From positions 1 to 64,000 of the forward strand of contig CAMHTW010000003.1 in assembly GCA_946188165.1 (NCBI GenBank): a stretch of 64,000 nt of DNA. The letters run 5' to 3'. The notes under the pieces are model-generated. The model searched no databases. It was not told the DNA's origin and saw only the letters and a list, made by a program, of their open reading frames with translations. Below are positions 26,997 to 35,738 of this stretch, one piece after another. This DNA is from an uncultured Prevotella sp. (GTDB lineage: Bacteria > Bacteroidota > Bacteroidia > Bacteroidales > Bacteroidaceae). Made by a program: the position numbers and the translations under genes. Numbering within the stretch: the stretch's first letter is position 1; every line of letters begins with the position of its first letter.

Positions 26997-28643
26997 TCAC
27001 TTGGCTACTGTTCCCATTCCCAGATAGGTGTTCAGCGCACTGATGATGGCCTGCTTCGAGACCTCGGTGTAGGACTCACTGTCTAAGAAGCTGTGGCTGT
27101 GCGTGGCGATAGGGTCGATAATCATTTTCGTCATAGGGTTCTGCTGGATGGCCGCATCGTCCGGACGTGCACCCGTCCAAGGGTCGTTCTTGGCATAGAC
27201 GAAGATGATGGGCTGCGTATTCTCCGTATATACCCACTGGCGGAAGTTGCGCATCAGCTTGCCCTTGTCCTGCGGATAGAGCGACTGATACTTGTACTGC
27301 GGGCATAAGATGAAATTGACACTCTGTATCTGCTGGGCAGTCAGGAAGGTGCCGTCGGCTAACGAATAGTCCAAGTCGGCATAGCCCAGCTCCTTGAAGG
27401 CATGAATCTCGTAGGGCATCGTCGACTCCTTGCGCAGCTCATTGAGATATTCCCATAAACGCTTATAATTGTTGTCGCTGCTTCTGGTAATGGGCTGTTC
27501 TTCCATATCCTTATACAAGTTGAATATGGATTTAGCGAGCTCTGTGGTGCTCAAGCTGATGAAGTTGGTCAAGTCTTCCAGCTCATCCTCGTCGGTGGTA
27601 GCCTTCACAGGGTCAGGCACCAGCGTGGCCCAGTCGGAGAACGGCACATACGAGAAGAAATTGAAGAACCTGTCAGAAATATAATTGTAGACCAGCGCCG
27701 TGAGGTCCTTGGTCAGGTTGCCCGTGCTGTTGTCGCTGTAGTTGTTATACTGTTCAAGTATCTTCCTGTAGCTTTCTGTATCGACAATACCGACGGTCTG
27801 GATACAGGCATTGCGCACCACCTGATTGGTGCAGATTGCGTTGTATAGCTGCTTGATGCGCATGGCGGCTACGGCCTCGTCCGAACCTTCCGGATAACCG
27901 GAACCGCACACCTGAGTCAGGTATGTGCCGGGACTGGAGTCCATGCAGCTGAAGACACCGTTCTCTGTGGTGCCGGGCATGAAGGGAGCGCAGAAGGGCA
28001 CAAAGACGTCAATGTCTTTCCAGCCGTTCAAGTCGCTATAGTAGGCATAGAGGGCACTGGTGATACCGTCCTTGCTGGTGCCGGTGCTGACCCACTTGCC
28101 AGTCTTGAAGAAATGCTGCTTGAGCGCCTGCACAATGTTGTGCAGGTCGTACGACTGCTGCTCAGCGTCCAAGAAGGTGTAGTCCAGGTCGCCCATGGCT
28201 CCGGGCAGTGAATGTCCAAAGTAGCGGTGCTCCACCTTGACCATGTTGGCCTTGAGGTGCTCGCGCAGGTCGACATCGGTAAACTTATCGGCCGTGGAGG
28301 GCATGTCATAGCCGTGGGTGTAGAGCACGACATCCTTGTCATAGTCCAGGAACTTCATCGACACTTGCTGCTTGAAGGTGCCGTTCTCGGGGTGATGATG
28401 GTCGATGGGCTGTTCAAAGTAGAAGAAATAGATGCTGTCCTTTTCGTCGTCGGTGTATTGCAGCTCTGCGTCAGTGATGCCCTCAATGGCGCTAAGGGCC
28501 TGGATAACCTCGTTGCTATCGTCCGTTGACTGCTCTTTTACGGGCGTAATGTCCGTCAAGCTGTTGTCCTTGGCACAGCCGGTGAGCAGCAGTGCCGTCA
28601 TGGCCACTGCTCCCAGCAGGTGTTGTATCTTGATATGTTTCAT
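26997..28643 (-). CDS. S37-family (PS-10-like) secreted peptidase, lipoprotein
   Basis: A 548-residue exported protein with a signal sequence and lipobox (ALLLTGC, Cys about 23), so probably lipid-anchored. The alpha/beta-hydrolase fold is indicated by EQPIDHHHPENG, HGYDMPS and the nucleophile elbow GTSKDGITSAL (Ser about 192). The acid lies in YAKNDPWTGA and the His in THSHSFL near the C-terminus. S37 members release tripeptides or act as prolyl-type aminopeptidases; specificity here is not proven. The gene is last in a leftward operon with the S41 peptidase (39 bases upstream) and an outer-membrane barrel protein. Confidence 0.82.
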   Translation of the reverse strand: MKHIKIQHLLGAVAMTALLLTGCAKDNSLTDITPVKEQSTDDSNEVIQALSAIEGITDAELQYTDDEKDSIYFFYFEQPIDHHHPENGTFKQQVSMKFLDYDKDVVLYTHGYDMPSTADKFTDVDLREHLKANMVKVEHRYFGHSLPGAMGDLDYTFLDAEQQSYDLHNIVQALKQHFFKTGKWVSTGTSKDGITSALYAYYSDLNGWKDIDVFVPFCAPFMPGTTENGVFSCMDSSPGTYLTQVCGSGYPEGSDEAVAAMRIKQLYNAICTNQVVRNACIQTVGIVDTESYRKILEQYNNYSDNSTGNLTKDLTALVYNYISDRFFNFFSYVPFSDWATLVPDPVKATTDEDELEDLTNFISLSTTELAKSIFNLYKDMEEQPITRSSDNNYKRLWEYLNELRKESTMPYEIHAFKELGYADLDYSLADGTFLTAQQIQSVNFILCPQYKYQSLYPQDKGKLMRNFRQWVYTENTQPIIFVYAKNDPWTGARPDDAAIQQNPMTKMIIDPIATHSHSFLDSESYTEVSKQAIISALNTYLGMGTVAK

Positions 28644-28682
28644 AACTGTCGTTTCTTTTATCTGTGTGTTCGGTGTTATATA

Positions 28683-30242
28683 CTACTTGCCCGTGCGAAT
28701 AAATTCCAGGGCGCGGTCAAACTGGCTGTCATTGCCCGTGGCCTTAAACTGCTCCTCGTTGAAATCGACCTCGATGTCAGGGGTCACGCCAATGCCGTCA
28801 AGGGGCTTCTTGTCGATGTCGAAGATGCACTCGGTGGGCAGATAGACGTAGACGGGAGTCTCGCCGCTCACGCCGATGTGGCCGGCGTAGTAGTCAGAGA
28901 AATTGCTATTGTCGTTCAGGGCGCACAGTCCGCCAAAGGTGCGCTTGCCGATGAGTGTGGCGTTCTTGGTCACCTTGGCGCTGAGCGATGTCATCTCGGC
29001 CATGCTCACCGAGAAGCCGTTGGCCATGACGACGATGGGCTTGTCGTCAATGATTTCGTGCTCGTTCTCCATGGTGAAGCTCACCTTGGGCATCAGCGGC
29101 GTATAGTCGTAGCGGCCTACGCCACGCTTGTAGCGCGCCCAGCCATACTGCAGGTCGCCGGCGGGCATAAGTGCGCCAAAGACGAAGCGCGCATCGTTAA
29201 TCATGCCGCCGGGATTGCTGCGCACGTCAATGATGACACCGTTGAGCTGTCCACTCTTGTGCAGCTTCTGGATGTTGTCAAACCATGCGTTCCATATCAT
29301 CTGCACATGGTCGCGTATTTCCTTCTCGCGGGCTGTGGCATTGGGGAACATATCGTTGAAATACGCGTCTATCAGATAAGTCGACAGGCCGAACATGCTG
29401 AAGTTCAGGTAGGCAATGTTGTCGGTGGTCAGCGCATACTGAATACGTATGCCATAGTCGACGAACGCGGTATTGACGGGCTCCAGGAAGGGCACGTTCA
29501 GGTAGGCATACTGCGTAACGATGGTGTTGTACTCGTTAACCATGGCCTTAGTGATGTCCTTTTTAAACAGCTTCTCCAATGCGTCCACCAGGCCGCTGAG
29601 GCCCACCATTTCCTTGAGCTCTCCGTCGGTGAGCCCGGACAGGTTCTGCAGCTCTTTCAGGCGCGTGCGGGCCCAGTCCAGACCGAGGCCCTTTTCCAGC
29701 GCAACACGTCTGAGCAGGCCTACAACCGTGCAGTCGTACGTCTGATAGTGTCTCAGCTGATTGTTCATGTAATAGGCTCTAAGGTCGGGCGAGAAGCCTT
29801 GGGCCACCTTATAGTCGTCGCGCTCCTCAAAACGCTTAGAGCCCGGCGACACGCGGACATTATTCTTGGTCTGATGATTCGTAAACGTGACGCTCATGTG
29901 ACCGTCGTGCAGCGGGGCCACCACCTCGGTCATCAGTGCCTTCAGCACAGAGTCGCTAACCTCGGTGCCGGGCTCGTCAAGGGCCTCAAACTTCGGCAGG
30001 TACTTCTCGTACACCTCGTCCCAGTCCAGTCCGCACTCTTTCTCATAGTCCCACAGCGTGTAGTTCTGGTTCATAGCCTTCCAGAACACACGGAACTTGC
30101 CGGCATAGCTTTTCTCTGCCTCTGCCCACGACTGGTTGTCGGTAAAAGCATAGGCCACCATGGGGTCGGCATCCTCATGGCACGATGTAGCCACGAGTGT
30201 CAGGAGCAGGGCTCCCAAAATCATTATCTTGTTCTTCTTCAT
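28683..30242 (-). CDS. S41-family C-terminal-processing-type peptidase, lipoprotein
   Basis: A 519-residue exported lipoprotein (lipobox LVATSC, Cys about 21). The S41 core is recognisable: IIDVRSNPGG (about 343), the catalytic Ser in NGFSVSMAEMTSL (about 405) and the general-base Lys in LIGKRTFGG (about 425). No PDZ domain is obvious between the N-terminal helical region and the core. It probably degrades peptides at the cell surface or in the periplasm. It is 39 bases ahead of the S37-type gene and 48 bases after the barrel protein, and likely cotranscribed with both. Confidence 0.85.
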   Translation of the reverse strand: MKKNKIMILGALLLTLVATSCHEDADPMVAYAFTDNQSWAEAEKSYAGKFRVFWKAMNQNYTLWDYEKECGLDWDEVYEKYLPKFEALDEPGTEVSDSVLKALMTEVVAPLHDGHMSVTFTNHQTKNNVRVSPGSKRFEERDDYKVAQGFSPDLRAYYMNNQLRHYQTYDCTVVGLLRRVALEKGLGLDWARTRLKELQNLSGLTDGELKEMVGLSGLVDALEKLFKKDITKAMVNEYNTIVTQYAYLNVPFLEPVNTAFVDYGIRIQYALTTDNIAYLNFSMFGLSTYLIDAYFNDMFPNATAREKEIRDHVQMIWNAWFDNIQKLHKSGQLNGVIIDVRSNPGGMINDARFVFGALMPAGDLQYGWARYKRGVGRYDYTPLMPKVSFTMENEHEIIDDKPIVVMANGFSVSMAEMTSLSAKVTKNATLIGKRTFGGLCALNDNSNFSDYYAGHIGVSGETPVYVYLPTECIFDIDKKPLDGIGVTPDIEVDFNEEQFKATGNDSQFDRALEFIRTGK

Positions 30243-30290
30243 TGTCTTTTGTCTATTATCCGTTATCGATTATCGTTGCGTCAAGACCGC

Positions 30291-30947
30291 TTAGAAACAG
30301 TACCAGAAACCGGCCTGCAGGGCCAGCGTGGAGTTGTAGCGGGGGTCTTTCACGTGCATATAGTCTTTCTGCTGGCTCACGCAACTGTAGTAGTAGCGCA
30401 GCTCGACCTGAGCAGCCCAGTGCTTGGCGAAACGGTACTCAAGACCGAGACCGCCCAGAAAGCCGAAGTCGAGGCGCTGGTCGCGCTCGCTGTTGAAACT
30501 GATGTCCTCGCTGAACTCATAGATCCTGTCGGTAAACGTGTTGGTCTCAAAGCCCTCGCGGCCGCTGGTGAGCCAGTAGCCGCCATAGATGCCGGCGTTG
30601 CAGAAGCCGCGCAACTTTTGTCCGCCGAAGCTGAACGAAGCCATGACGGGCAGCTGCAAGTAGTTGTTGACATACTTGTAGTCCATCAGCTGGTTCACCT
30701 GCCGATGGTGGCGGTAATTCTTCTGCGTCCAGTCGAGCTCGGCGCGAATACCTAACCAGTCGTTGACGTCATACTGTCCCATGACGCCGAGGGTAACACC
30801 CCAGCGGTCGTCGTACACATAGTCCGTCTGATAGTGTTTGTCGATGATGAAGTGATTGTAGTCTGCACCACCGTTGACACCCACACGCCACTGGGCAAAG
30901 CCCAGCGAAGGCAGCATGAGCGCCAGAATTGTCCATAACTTTTTCAT
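30291..30947 (-). CDS. Outer-membrane beta-barrel protein (PorT/OmpW-like)
   Basis: A 218-residue protein with a signal peptide ending at GFAQ and alternating hydrophobic strands with aromatic girdle residues, closing in a C-terminal strand ending WYCF. This fits the eight-stranded porin-family barrel common in Bacteroidota. It opens the operon with two peptidases, so it may help anchor or sense surface proteolysis, which is inference. A -7 box TAATTTTG lies at 30992-30999 on the minus strand, about 45 bases upstream. Confidence 0.8.
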   Translation of the reverse strand: MKKLWTILALMLPSLGFAQWRVGVNGGADYNHFIIDKHYQTDYVYDDRWGVTLGVMGQYDVNDWLGIRAELDWTQKNYRHHRQVNQLMDYKYVNNYLQLPVMASFSFGGQKLRGFCNAGIYGGYWLTSGREGFETNTFTDRIYEFSEDISFNSERDQRLDFGFLGGLGLEYRFAKHWAAQVELRYYYSCVSQQKDYMHVKDPRYNSTLALQAGFWYCF

Positions 30948-30999
30948 CTTGTGTAGCTAATGTTATCTGTTAATGATTTCTTTTCGGACGGCAAAATTA

Positions 31000-31429
31000 C
31001 AAAAAAATGTGCTACGATGCAAGAGTTTTCCCTAAAATCCGCAACAAATAGTGATGTAGACTACATTTTGCAGTTTGCCTCTCCATCTGACGATTGCCTT
31101 GCCACTGCAGACGTGATTATGTATGGTTAGCGCCCACCTTCCCCTTACCCCGTCAGGCATTACAGGGGCCATATAACGGAAAAAAGCTCTCTCACTTGAA
31201 ATATCCCTCCAAAAGGAGTGACTTTCTCAGATTTTATTTGTACCTTTGCCATGTCATTGATGATTTTGCTTGTCTTGAATTGCAGCACTAAGGTAAGTGA
31301 AAAATCTGACATGACAAAATCCTGGGCCGCTCGGCTTTGCCGCTTCGCGCGTCGAAGAACTTTTTGTTGCTCAGGAACTTATAAAAGCTATTAAACTAAA
31401 GTGCTGCGGAATCTAGGAGAACTAAAAAT
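31000..31429. other. 430-bp intergenic region without a supported gene
   Basis: Contains a -7 box TACCTTTG (31241-31248, plus strand), an 8-base inverted repeat (GCAGCACT 31282-31289, AGTGCTGC 31400-31407) enclosing a GC-rich stretch, and a longer-range match of TCAGATTTT with AAAATCTGA. A 47-codon open frame at 31251-31394 begins inside the predicted transcription start and lacks protein-like composition, so I do not call it. The region could hold a small RNA or a decayed element. Confidence 0.3.
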
Positions 31430-31789
31430 ATGAAACCGCTTATCGTCGTCTATTCCTTGTTAATGATGCTGTTCTGCTGCTCGTGCGGTTCAGAACATCC
31501 TGCCAGAAGAGTTACGGAAGAAAATGCTTACGAGGGAGTCAGCAACTATTGCCATCAGACGTATGATTGGAGTATTGCCCAAGAGAATCCCTCCATCATG
31601 TATGTGAAGATGGGGGTGGAATCGGATTCTACGTACGAAGTGGTGTTCCGCAGTTATACGGGGGCAACGGTTCATTTTTATGTTGACAAGCATACTGGTG
31701 TTACAAGGATGGTGGAGAAAGTACCGCTACTTGATATTGAAAACGAGACAGGCAGAATCAATTTGTTTGATTACCTGAAGAAGGAATAG
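31430..31789 (+). CDS. Small lipoprotein of unknown function
   Basis: A 119-residue exported protein; the signal sequence ends in a lipobox (FCCSC, Cys about 19). The mature part has a short mixed alpha/beta pattern with YEVVFRSYTGATVHFYVDKH, resembling small PepSY-like or DUF-type beta sheets, but I cannot name a family. It is unusual here in having a clear Shine-Dalgarno-like AGGAG 10 bases before the ATG. It lies between the S41/S37 operon and the clostripain gene and may belong to the same surface function. Confidence 0.7.
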   Translation: MKPLIVVYSLLMMLFCCSCGSEHPARRVTEENAYEGVSNYCHQTYDWSIAQENPSIMYVKMGVESDSTYEVVFRSYTGATVHFYVDKHTGVTRMVEKVPLLDIENETGRINLFDYLKKE

Positions 31790-31967
31790 CAGTCTTGTCG
31801 CTGAGTTCTGGGCCTTCATGCCGGTATCATCCGGCGGAAAAATACGTTGGGTATGGCCACGCCAAGGGCTATGAAGTCGTGGGGACAGGTACCTGAGTCA
31901 TAGCAGTCATCATACCCAAGTACCTCTTCCCAGTGACTACATTTTTGTCAAAAGAGAAGGAGGAAAA

Positions 31968-31999
31968 TTTGGCAGTCTTGCAGAAAAAGCGTATTTTTG
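31968..31999 (+). promoter_or_regulatory. Promoter of the clostripain-family gene
   Basis: TTTG (31968-31971), 20-base spacer, TATTTTTG (31992-31999): both elements of a Bacteroidota sigma-70 promoter, 40 bases before the ATG. Confidence 0.75.
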
Positions 32000-32039
32000 T
32001 AGCCAAAAAGAAACAAACGTCACACTAACAGTAACAATT

Positions 32040-33659
32040 ATGAAAAAGCATTTTATGAAACTTGCAAGTGCGCTGATCTGCACAATGACGACAGTGCTAT
32101 TCGCGTCGTGCTCATCCGAAGACCGCCCGTCGGCAACGCCAGATGCGGAGCCCTCCTCACTGGCCGACGTCACCATCATGTATTATGGTCATGGCGGCGG
32201 CAACCTCGACACCCACTACATGGGCAACATTCGCGGCATGTACAAGGCTGCGGCATCGAGTTACAAGAATGTGAAAATAGCCGTGGAATACAAGTTCTCC
32301 AAGGAAGACAACCTTCCTGACATGGCCTCCGAGTCGGAGATGAAGGAAATGGACGAACTCGTGAGGACTGGCGGAAAAGATGCCGAGGCAAAACTCTCGA
32401 ACTTAAACTACCTGAAATGGATGAATCCCGTAGGCAGCAGCACTCTGCGCTTTGTCGTCGACCCGGCACAGACACTGAAAGAGCAGGCCCAGGGGCATTA
32501 TCTCCCGGGCAAGAATGCCGAAATCAGCAACCCCGACTCCCTGGCCAACTTCATCAGATGGGCCGCCAAGGCCTGTCCTGCCAAGAAATATGTGCTGGTA
32601 TTAAATGACCACGGCGGAGGCTACTCGCCCGATGCTGAGATCTACCAGGACAAGGCCACTGCCACCCGAGGTGTCATCTTCGACGATGCATACCATGGCA
32701 ATCATTTTTCCGCACCCTCTCTGAATCATGCCATCAAGGCTTCTGGCATCCGGCCCGACGTGGTATACTTCGATGCCTGTCTGATGAACACGATGGAATA
32801 TGCGTTTGAACTGAAAGACGTCGCCGACTATCTGGTAGCCTCTACCTACGTCACACTGGCCGGAGCACCGTATGCAACGCTGATAGACGTCCTTTCGGCA
32901 GCCCACGACGATATGAGATACGCCTTGGAGAAATACACGGAATACTATGTCAAGTCATTTGACCCGGAAGATAAGGATGAGGTCAACTATTACGACATGA
33001 CGGTGACGGAGACGGCCAGGCTCGACCAACTGGGCAAGTCGATGCGCGAGTTTACCGACCGTCTCTGCAACACTTACAAGAACGGTACCGCCGAGCAGAA
33101 ACAGAAGATTGACAATGTGACCCGAGATGCCGTTAGGGTCACCGATTCAGGTGCCTTGTACGATGCGGGCAGATATATGGAGGCGATGAGGAAGGCACTG
33201 CCCGAGGTGTTCGACGACGCATTCTGGGCCGAACTGAAGGAGTCGTTTAACAACTGTATCGCCGCTCAGTACACCAGCAAGTATCTGCTCAATCACGACT
33301 ATCAGGTAGACTACAGCGTGCTGCTTGCCACACGGGGCACCTATCTGCAGTCAGCATGGAAGGATGTCGAATCTGATCCTGACTCGAAAATCCTTACCAA
33401 CCTGGGCTTCTTTGCTCCTGACGGGAAATTCACCAATTACGTCGTAATAGACGGCTTGTTTAAGAAGGGTGTCACGCCCGCTTATACCCTGGAGTTGGCT
33501 GACCAAGGCCAATGGGGAGGCACGCTCGAGGCGGTCTATGGCGCCCTGGCCTTCGACAAGGCCACTGGCTGGAGCCGCTGGCTGCTTCTTAACGAGCAAC
33601 AGCCCTCGCTCTGGTGCAACAACGATTTCAATACGCCTCTTCCCAAGATTAGCGACTGA
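32040..33659 (+). CDS. Clostripain-family (C11) cysteine peptidase, lipoprotein
   Basis: A 539-residue exported lipoprotein (lipobox LFASC, Cys about 23). The C11 catalytic dyad is visible: His in LNDHGGGY (about 195) and Cys in YFDACLMNTMEYAFEL (about 247), spaced as in the family. The approximately 250 residues after the core are typical of Bacteroidales members. C11 enzymes cut after Arg or Lys and often act on surface or host proteins; the precise target is unknown. It is transcribed from its own two-element promoter and is followed directly by the toxin-antitoxin array. Confidence 0.88.
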   Translation: MKKHFMKLASALICTMTTVLFASCSSEDRPSATPDAEPSSLADVTIMYYGHGGGNLDTHYMGNIRGMYKAAASSYKNVKIAVEYKFSKEDNLPDMASESEMKEMDELVRTGGKDAEAKLSNLNYLKWMNPVGSSTLRFVVDPAQTLKEQAQGHYLPGKNAEISNPDSLANFIRWAAKACPAKKYVLVLNDHGGGYSPDAEIYQDKATATRGVIFDDAYHGNHFSAPSLNHAIKASGIRPDVVYFDACLMNTMEYAFELKDVADYLVASTYVTLAGAPYATLIDVLSAAHDDMRYALEKYTEYYVKSFDPEDKDEVNYYDMTVTETARLDQLGKSMREFTDRLCNTYKNGTAEQKQKIDNVTRDAVRVTDSGALYDAGRYMEAMRKALPEVFDDAFWAELKESFNNCIAAQYTSKYLLNHDYQVDYSVLLATRGTYLQSAWKDVESDPDSKILTNLGFFAPDGKFTNYVVIDGLFKKGVTPAYTLELADQGQWGGTLEAVYGALAFDKATGWSRWLLLNEQQPSLWCNNDFNTPLPKISD

Positions 33660-33744
33660 CGCCAACTGGTGACGGGCTTCAGCCACCAGCCATGGGGACA
33701 GAGGTCTTTGATTTTCCTTGAACCAAAACATGGATGTGGCAGCC

Positions 33745-33831
33745 CGCCTCGCGCGTTCTTTGACATACTGACACAAACGGATAAAAATCCCGGCGAATCC
33801 TTGGATATTCGGGGAAATAGTCGTATCTTTG
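33745..33831 (+). repeat. 87-bp promoter repeat, copy 1 (upstream of the DUF3791/DUF3990 cassette)
   Basis: Identical over 87 bases to 35535-35621. It begins CGCCTCGCGCGTTCTTTGAC and ends with the -7 box TATCTTTG, so it works as a ready-made promoter. Each copy stands before a toxin-antitoxin cassette. Confidence 0.92.
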
Positions 33832-33859
33832 CAGCCGTAGAAACCAAACAGCGAGAATT

Positions 33860-34105
33860 ATGACAGCAACAATGTTAAGGTCGAGACTGGAAAGCAGGTG
33901 GAGTAGTCTGAAGTATCTGGACGATGACTCCAAGTTAGATCTCATAACGATGTTGACTCAGTCGCTGAAAGACTCTGGCAATTGGAAGAAAATCTCTGCC
34001 AGCGAGTTCTATGGCATCTGGGGAGACGACGGCATGAGCGACGATGAATTTGTAGAAGCGCTCCGGGCAGAGCGTAAGTTCAATCAGGAAATCGTTGAGA
34101 TATGA
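33860..34105 (+). CDS. Antitoxin-like small protein
   Basis: An 81-residue protein. The C-terminal part (YGIWGDDGMSDDEFVEALR followed by FNQEI) resembles the toxin-binding tails of antitoxins that normally pair with PIN toxins in Bacteroidota. The N-terminus is a short helical or ribbon region. It is the first gene of a four-gene cassette and overlaps the next by 4 bases, but no PIN gene follows; DUF3791/DUF3990 genes do. It may therefore be a hybrid cassette in which the original toxin was replaced. Confidence 0.7.
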   Translation: MTATMLRSRLESRWSSLKYLDDDSKLDLITMLTQSLKDSGNWKKISASEFYGIWGDDGMSDDEFVEALRAERKFNQEIVEI

Positions 34106-34338
34106 ATACAATTGATAATCGACAGACGCAATTTGCCACCCTGGCCATCGGAGCCACCGCGCGACATATGGGCATCACCGCAACTGAGCTGCACAATCGC
34201 CTGAAGCGCCACGGACTGGTGCGACGGCTGCTGCTCGACTGCTACGACACACTGCACGCCGAGAGCATCGAAGGTGTGGTGTGGAACGTGGAGCAAGCGC
34301 TGAAGAACTGGGACGAAAAGGAAGGAGGCCAGCGATGA
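34102..34338 (+). CDS. DUF3791-family protein (first of two)
   Basis: A 78-residue protein matching the DUF3791 pattern: a helical segment (ATARHMGITATELHNRLKRHG) then LLDCYDTLHAESIEGVV. DUF3791 proteins occur next to DUF3990 genes, and the pair is regarded as toxin-antitoxin-like. It overlaps the preceding and following genes by 4 bases each, so all are translationally coupled. Confidence 0.75.
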   Translation: MNTIDNRQTQFATLAIGATARHMGITATELHNRLKRHGLVRRLLLDCYDTLHAESIEGVVWNVEQALKNWDEKEGGQR

Positions 34339-34844
34339 TGACACTTTACCATGGTTCATACATTAGCGTTCCGTCGCCTCTGACGGGCGTCGGTCGCAAG
34401 GAATTGGACTTCGGCCCGGGCTTCTACATCACCAATCTGCGCGAACAGGCTGAGCGCTGGGCGCGCCGCGTGTGCGTCATCCGCGCAGCCGACACACCGC
34501 TGCTCTCCACCTATGAGTTCGATGAAACTCAGTTGCCCGCCGACGTGCGTCGCCTCCGTCTGGAGCACTACGACCAGCAGTGGCTCGACTTCGTGGTCAG
34601 CAGCCGTCGTGGCGAGGAGCCTTGGCGCGACTACGACATCATCGAAGGCGGCGTGGCCAACGATCAGGTCATCGACACCGTAGAGGACTACTACGCTGGC
34701 CGCATTACCGCCGAGCAGGCCATCGGCCAGTTGCGCTTCGCCCGTCCCACCCAACAGATGTGCATCCGCCGGCAGACCATCGTCGACCGCTGCCTGCACT
34801 TCATCGGCACAGAGCCAATAGTCGAGAAAGGAGGCGCGCAATGA
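34335..34844 (+). CDS. DUF3990 protein, probable ADP-ribosyltransferase-type toxin
   Basis: A 169-residue protein starting MTLYHGSY, with DFGPGFYIT shortly after, the pattern of DUF3990. This family is grouped with ADP-ribosyltransferase folds, in which the H-Y pair binds NAD. A later acidic region (DYDIIEGGVANDQV) may hold the third catalytic residue. It is probably the toxic component of the cassette, modifying an unknown cellular target. It is flanked on both sides by DUF3791 genes with 4-base overlaps. Confidence 0.8.
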   Translation: MMTLYHGSYISVPSPLTGVGRKELDFGPGFYITNLREQAERWARRVCVIRAADTPLLSTYEFDETQLPADVRRLRLEHYDQQWLDFVVSSRRGEEPWRDYDIIEGGVANDQVIDTVEDYYAGRITAEQAIGQLRFARPTQQMCIRRQTIVDRCLHFIGTEPIVEKGGAQ

Positions 34845-35041
34845 GAGATCAGGTACTATGGCGCAAGGAAGGCCGTATCGTAGCCCTGCTGGCCGAGCGC
34901 CTCGACATCAACACCGAGCGCGCCCTCGACATCCTCTACAACTCGCGTACCTTTGCCCTGCTGTCTAATCCTGATAGCGGCCTGCAGTTGCAGAGCGACG
35001 AATACATCCTCAACGACCTGATTAAAGAGTTGGAAGTATAA
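34841..35041 (+). CDS. DUF3791-family protein (second)
   Basis: A 66-residue protein with the core ALDILYNSRTFALLSNPDSG and LQSDEYILNDL, characteristic of DUF3791 partners of DUF3990. It overlaps the DUF3990 stop (ATGA) and ends the cassette 65 bases before the 286-bp repeat. It is probably an antitoxin or accessory component. Confidence 0.78.
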   Translation: MRDQVLWRKEGRIVALLAERLDINTERALDILYNSRTFALLSNPDSGLQLQSDEYILNDLIKELEV

Positions 35042-35105
35042 AAGCATATCCGATACAGCGACATCCCGAGCCTCTACATGAACGCCGAGATCGTAATTGA
35101 TAATA

Positions 35106-35391
35106 GGAAAGAATCGGGGTCGGTTCCGAATGATCCACTTTTACAATAACACATTGGGCCCGCATTCGCTGCGAGCCCAATGTGCTTTATAACCTAAAAT
35201 CAAACCAATAATTAATAACTAAAACCAATTTATGCTTATGAAAAAACTACTTATCTTTGTCTCGATAAACATCGCTTTGTTTTTTTTCTGATGCAAAGTT
35301 ACGGCAAGAATATCATAGAAACAAGAAAACAGCCAATTTCTTCATCGACTTGTTACGACAGTCACCAGGTTTTGCGACAAAACGCAGACAA
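35106..35391 (+). repeat. 286-bp perfect direct repeat, copy 1
   Basis: Identical base for base to 36432-36717 as far as I can compare. It holds a strong terminator-like hairpin (35151-35183), a -7-like TATCTTTG within a 19-codon open frame (MLMKKLLIFVSINIALFFF), and at its right end TTTTGCGACA. The latter has its pairing partner TGTCGCAAAA only in the DNA after copy 2. Copy 1 therefore looks truncated at its right edge by the junction repeat at 35387. Confidence 0.93.
35151..35183 (+). terminator. Hairpin terminator inside 286-bp repeat copy 1
   Basis: ACATTGGGC pairs with GCCCAATGT, with an inner CGCA/TGCG stem, giving 13 base pairs. It lies just after the DUF3791/DUF3990 cassette. The same hairpin recurs at 36477-36509 after the PIN cassette. 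Confidence 0.75.
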
Positions 35392-35534
35392 GGGATCATG
35401 GGGTCAGTTCTTCTGATCATTCGCCTCAGCATAGCCCATGCAAGCATGGCTCTGCCTTCGGCTCGTCGCTCTTTGGGCTTCGCCCGAAAAACGGCTTCGG
35501 CTCGGAATAGCTCAAGCAAGCTTGGCTCTCCACT
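35387..35534. other. Junction repeat and GC-rich hairpin spacer between the two cassettes
   Basis: Begins with GACAAGGGATCATGGGGTC, the junction repeat also at 26428, and continues with GC-rich hairpins (GGGCTTCGCCC at 35475-35485, CCATGCAAGCATGG). No coding potential is supported. The junction repeat abuts the truncated end of the 286-bp repeat, as expected of an insertion or recombination scar. Confidence 0.55.
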
Positions 35535-35621
35535 CGCCTCGCGCGTTCTTTGACATACTGACACAAACGGATAAAAATCCCGGCGAATCCTTGGATATTC
35601 GGGGAAATAGTCGTATCTTTG
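35535..35621 (+). repeat. 87-bp promoter repeat, copy 2 (upstream of the PIN cassette)
   Basis: Identical to 33745-33831, including the -7 box TATCTTTG (35614-35621). A second full promoter follows 55 bases later. Confidence 0.92.
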
Positions 35622-35675
35622 AGCTTTGCTCGAAGATAGTCTGCATCTCGGAAATAAAAATAAATCTCTATTTAT

Positions 35676-35706
35676 TTTGTATTTCACTCGATTTGCACTA
35701 TCTTTG
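35676..35706 (+). promoter_or_regulatory. Promoter of the PIN toxin-antitoxin cassette
   Basis: TTTG (35676-35679), 19-base spacer, TATCTTTG (35699-35706), 32 bases before the antitoxin ATG. It lies downstream of, and in addition to, the promoter in the 87-bp repeat. Confidence 0.7.
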
Positions 35707-35738
35707 CAGCCGTGGAAACGTATAAAACAAGGAAAGAT

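Noticed and set aside
28620..30755. 711-codon open frame on the plus strand
   Set aside because: It lies antisense to the S41 and outer-membrane genes, which have signal peptides and catalytic motifs; the frame has no recognisable domain and arises from their codon bias.
31251..31394. 47-codon ORF after a TACCTTTG box
   Set aside because: The ATG precedes or coincides with the expected transcription start, the downstream residues are Arg/Cys-rich and unlike a protein, and there is no conserved feature.
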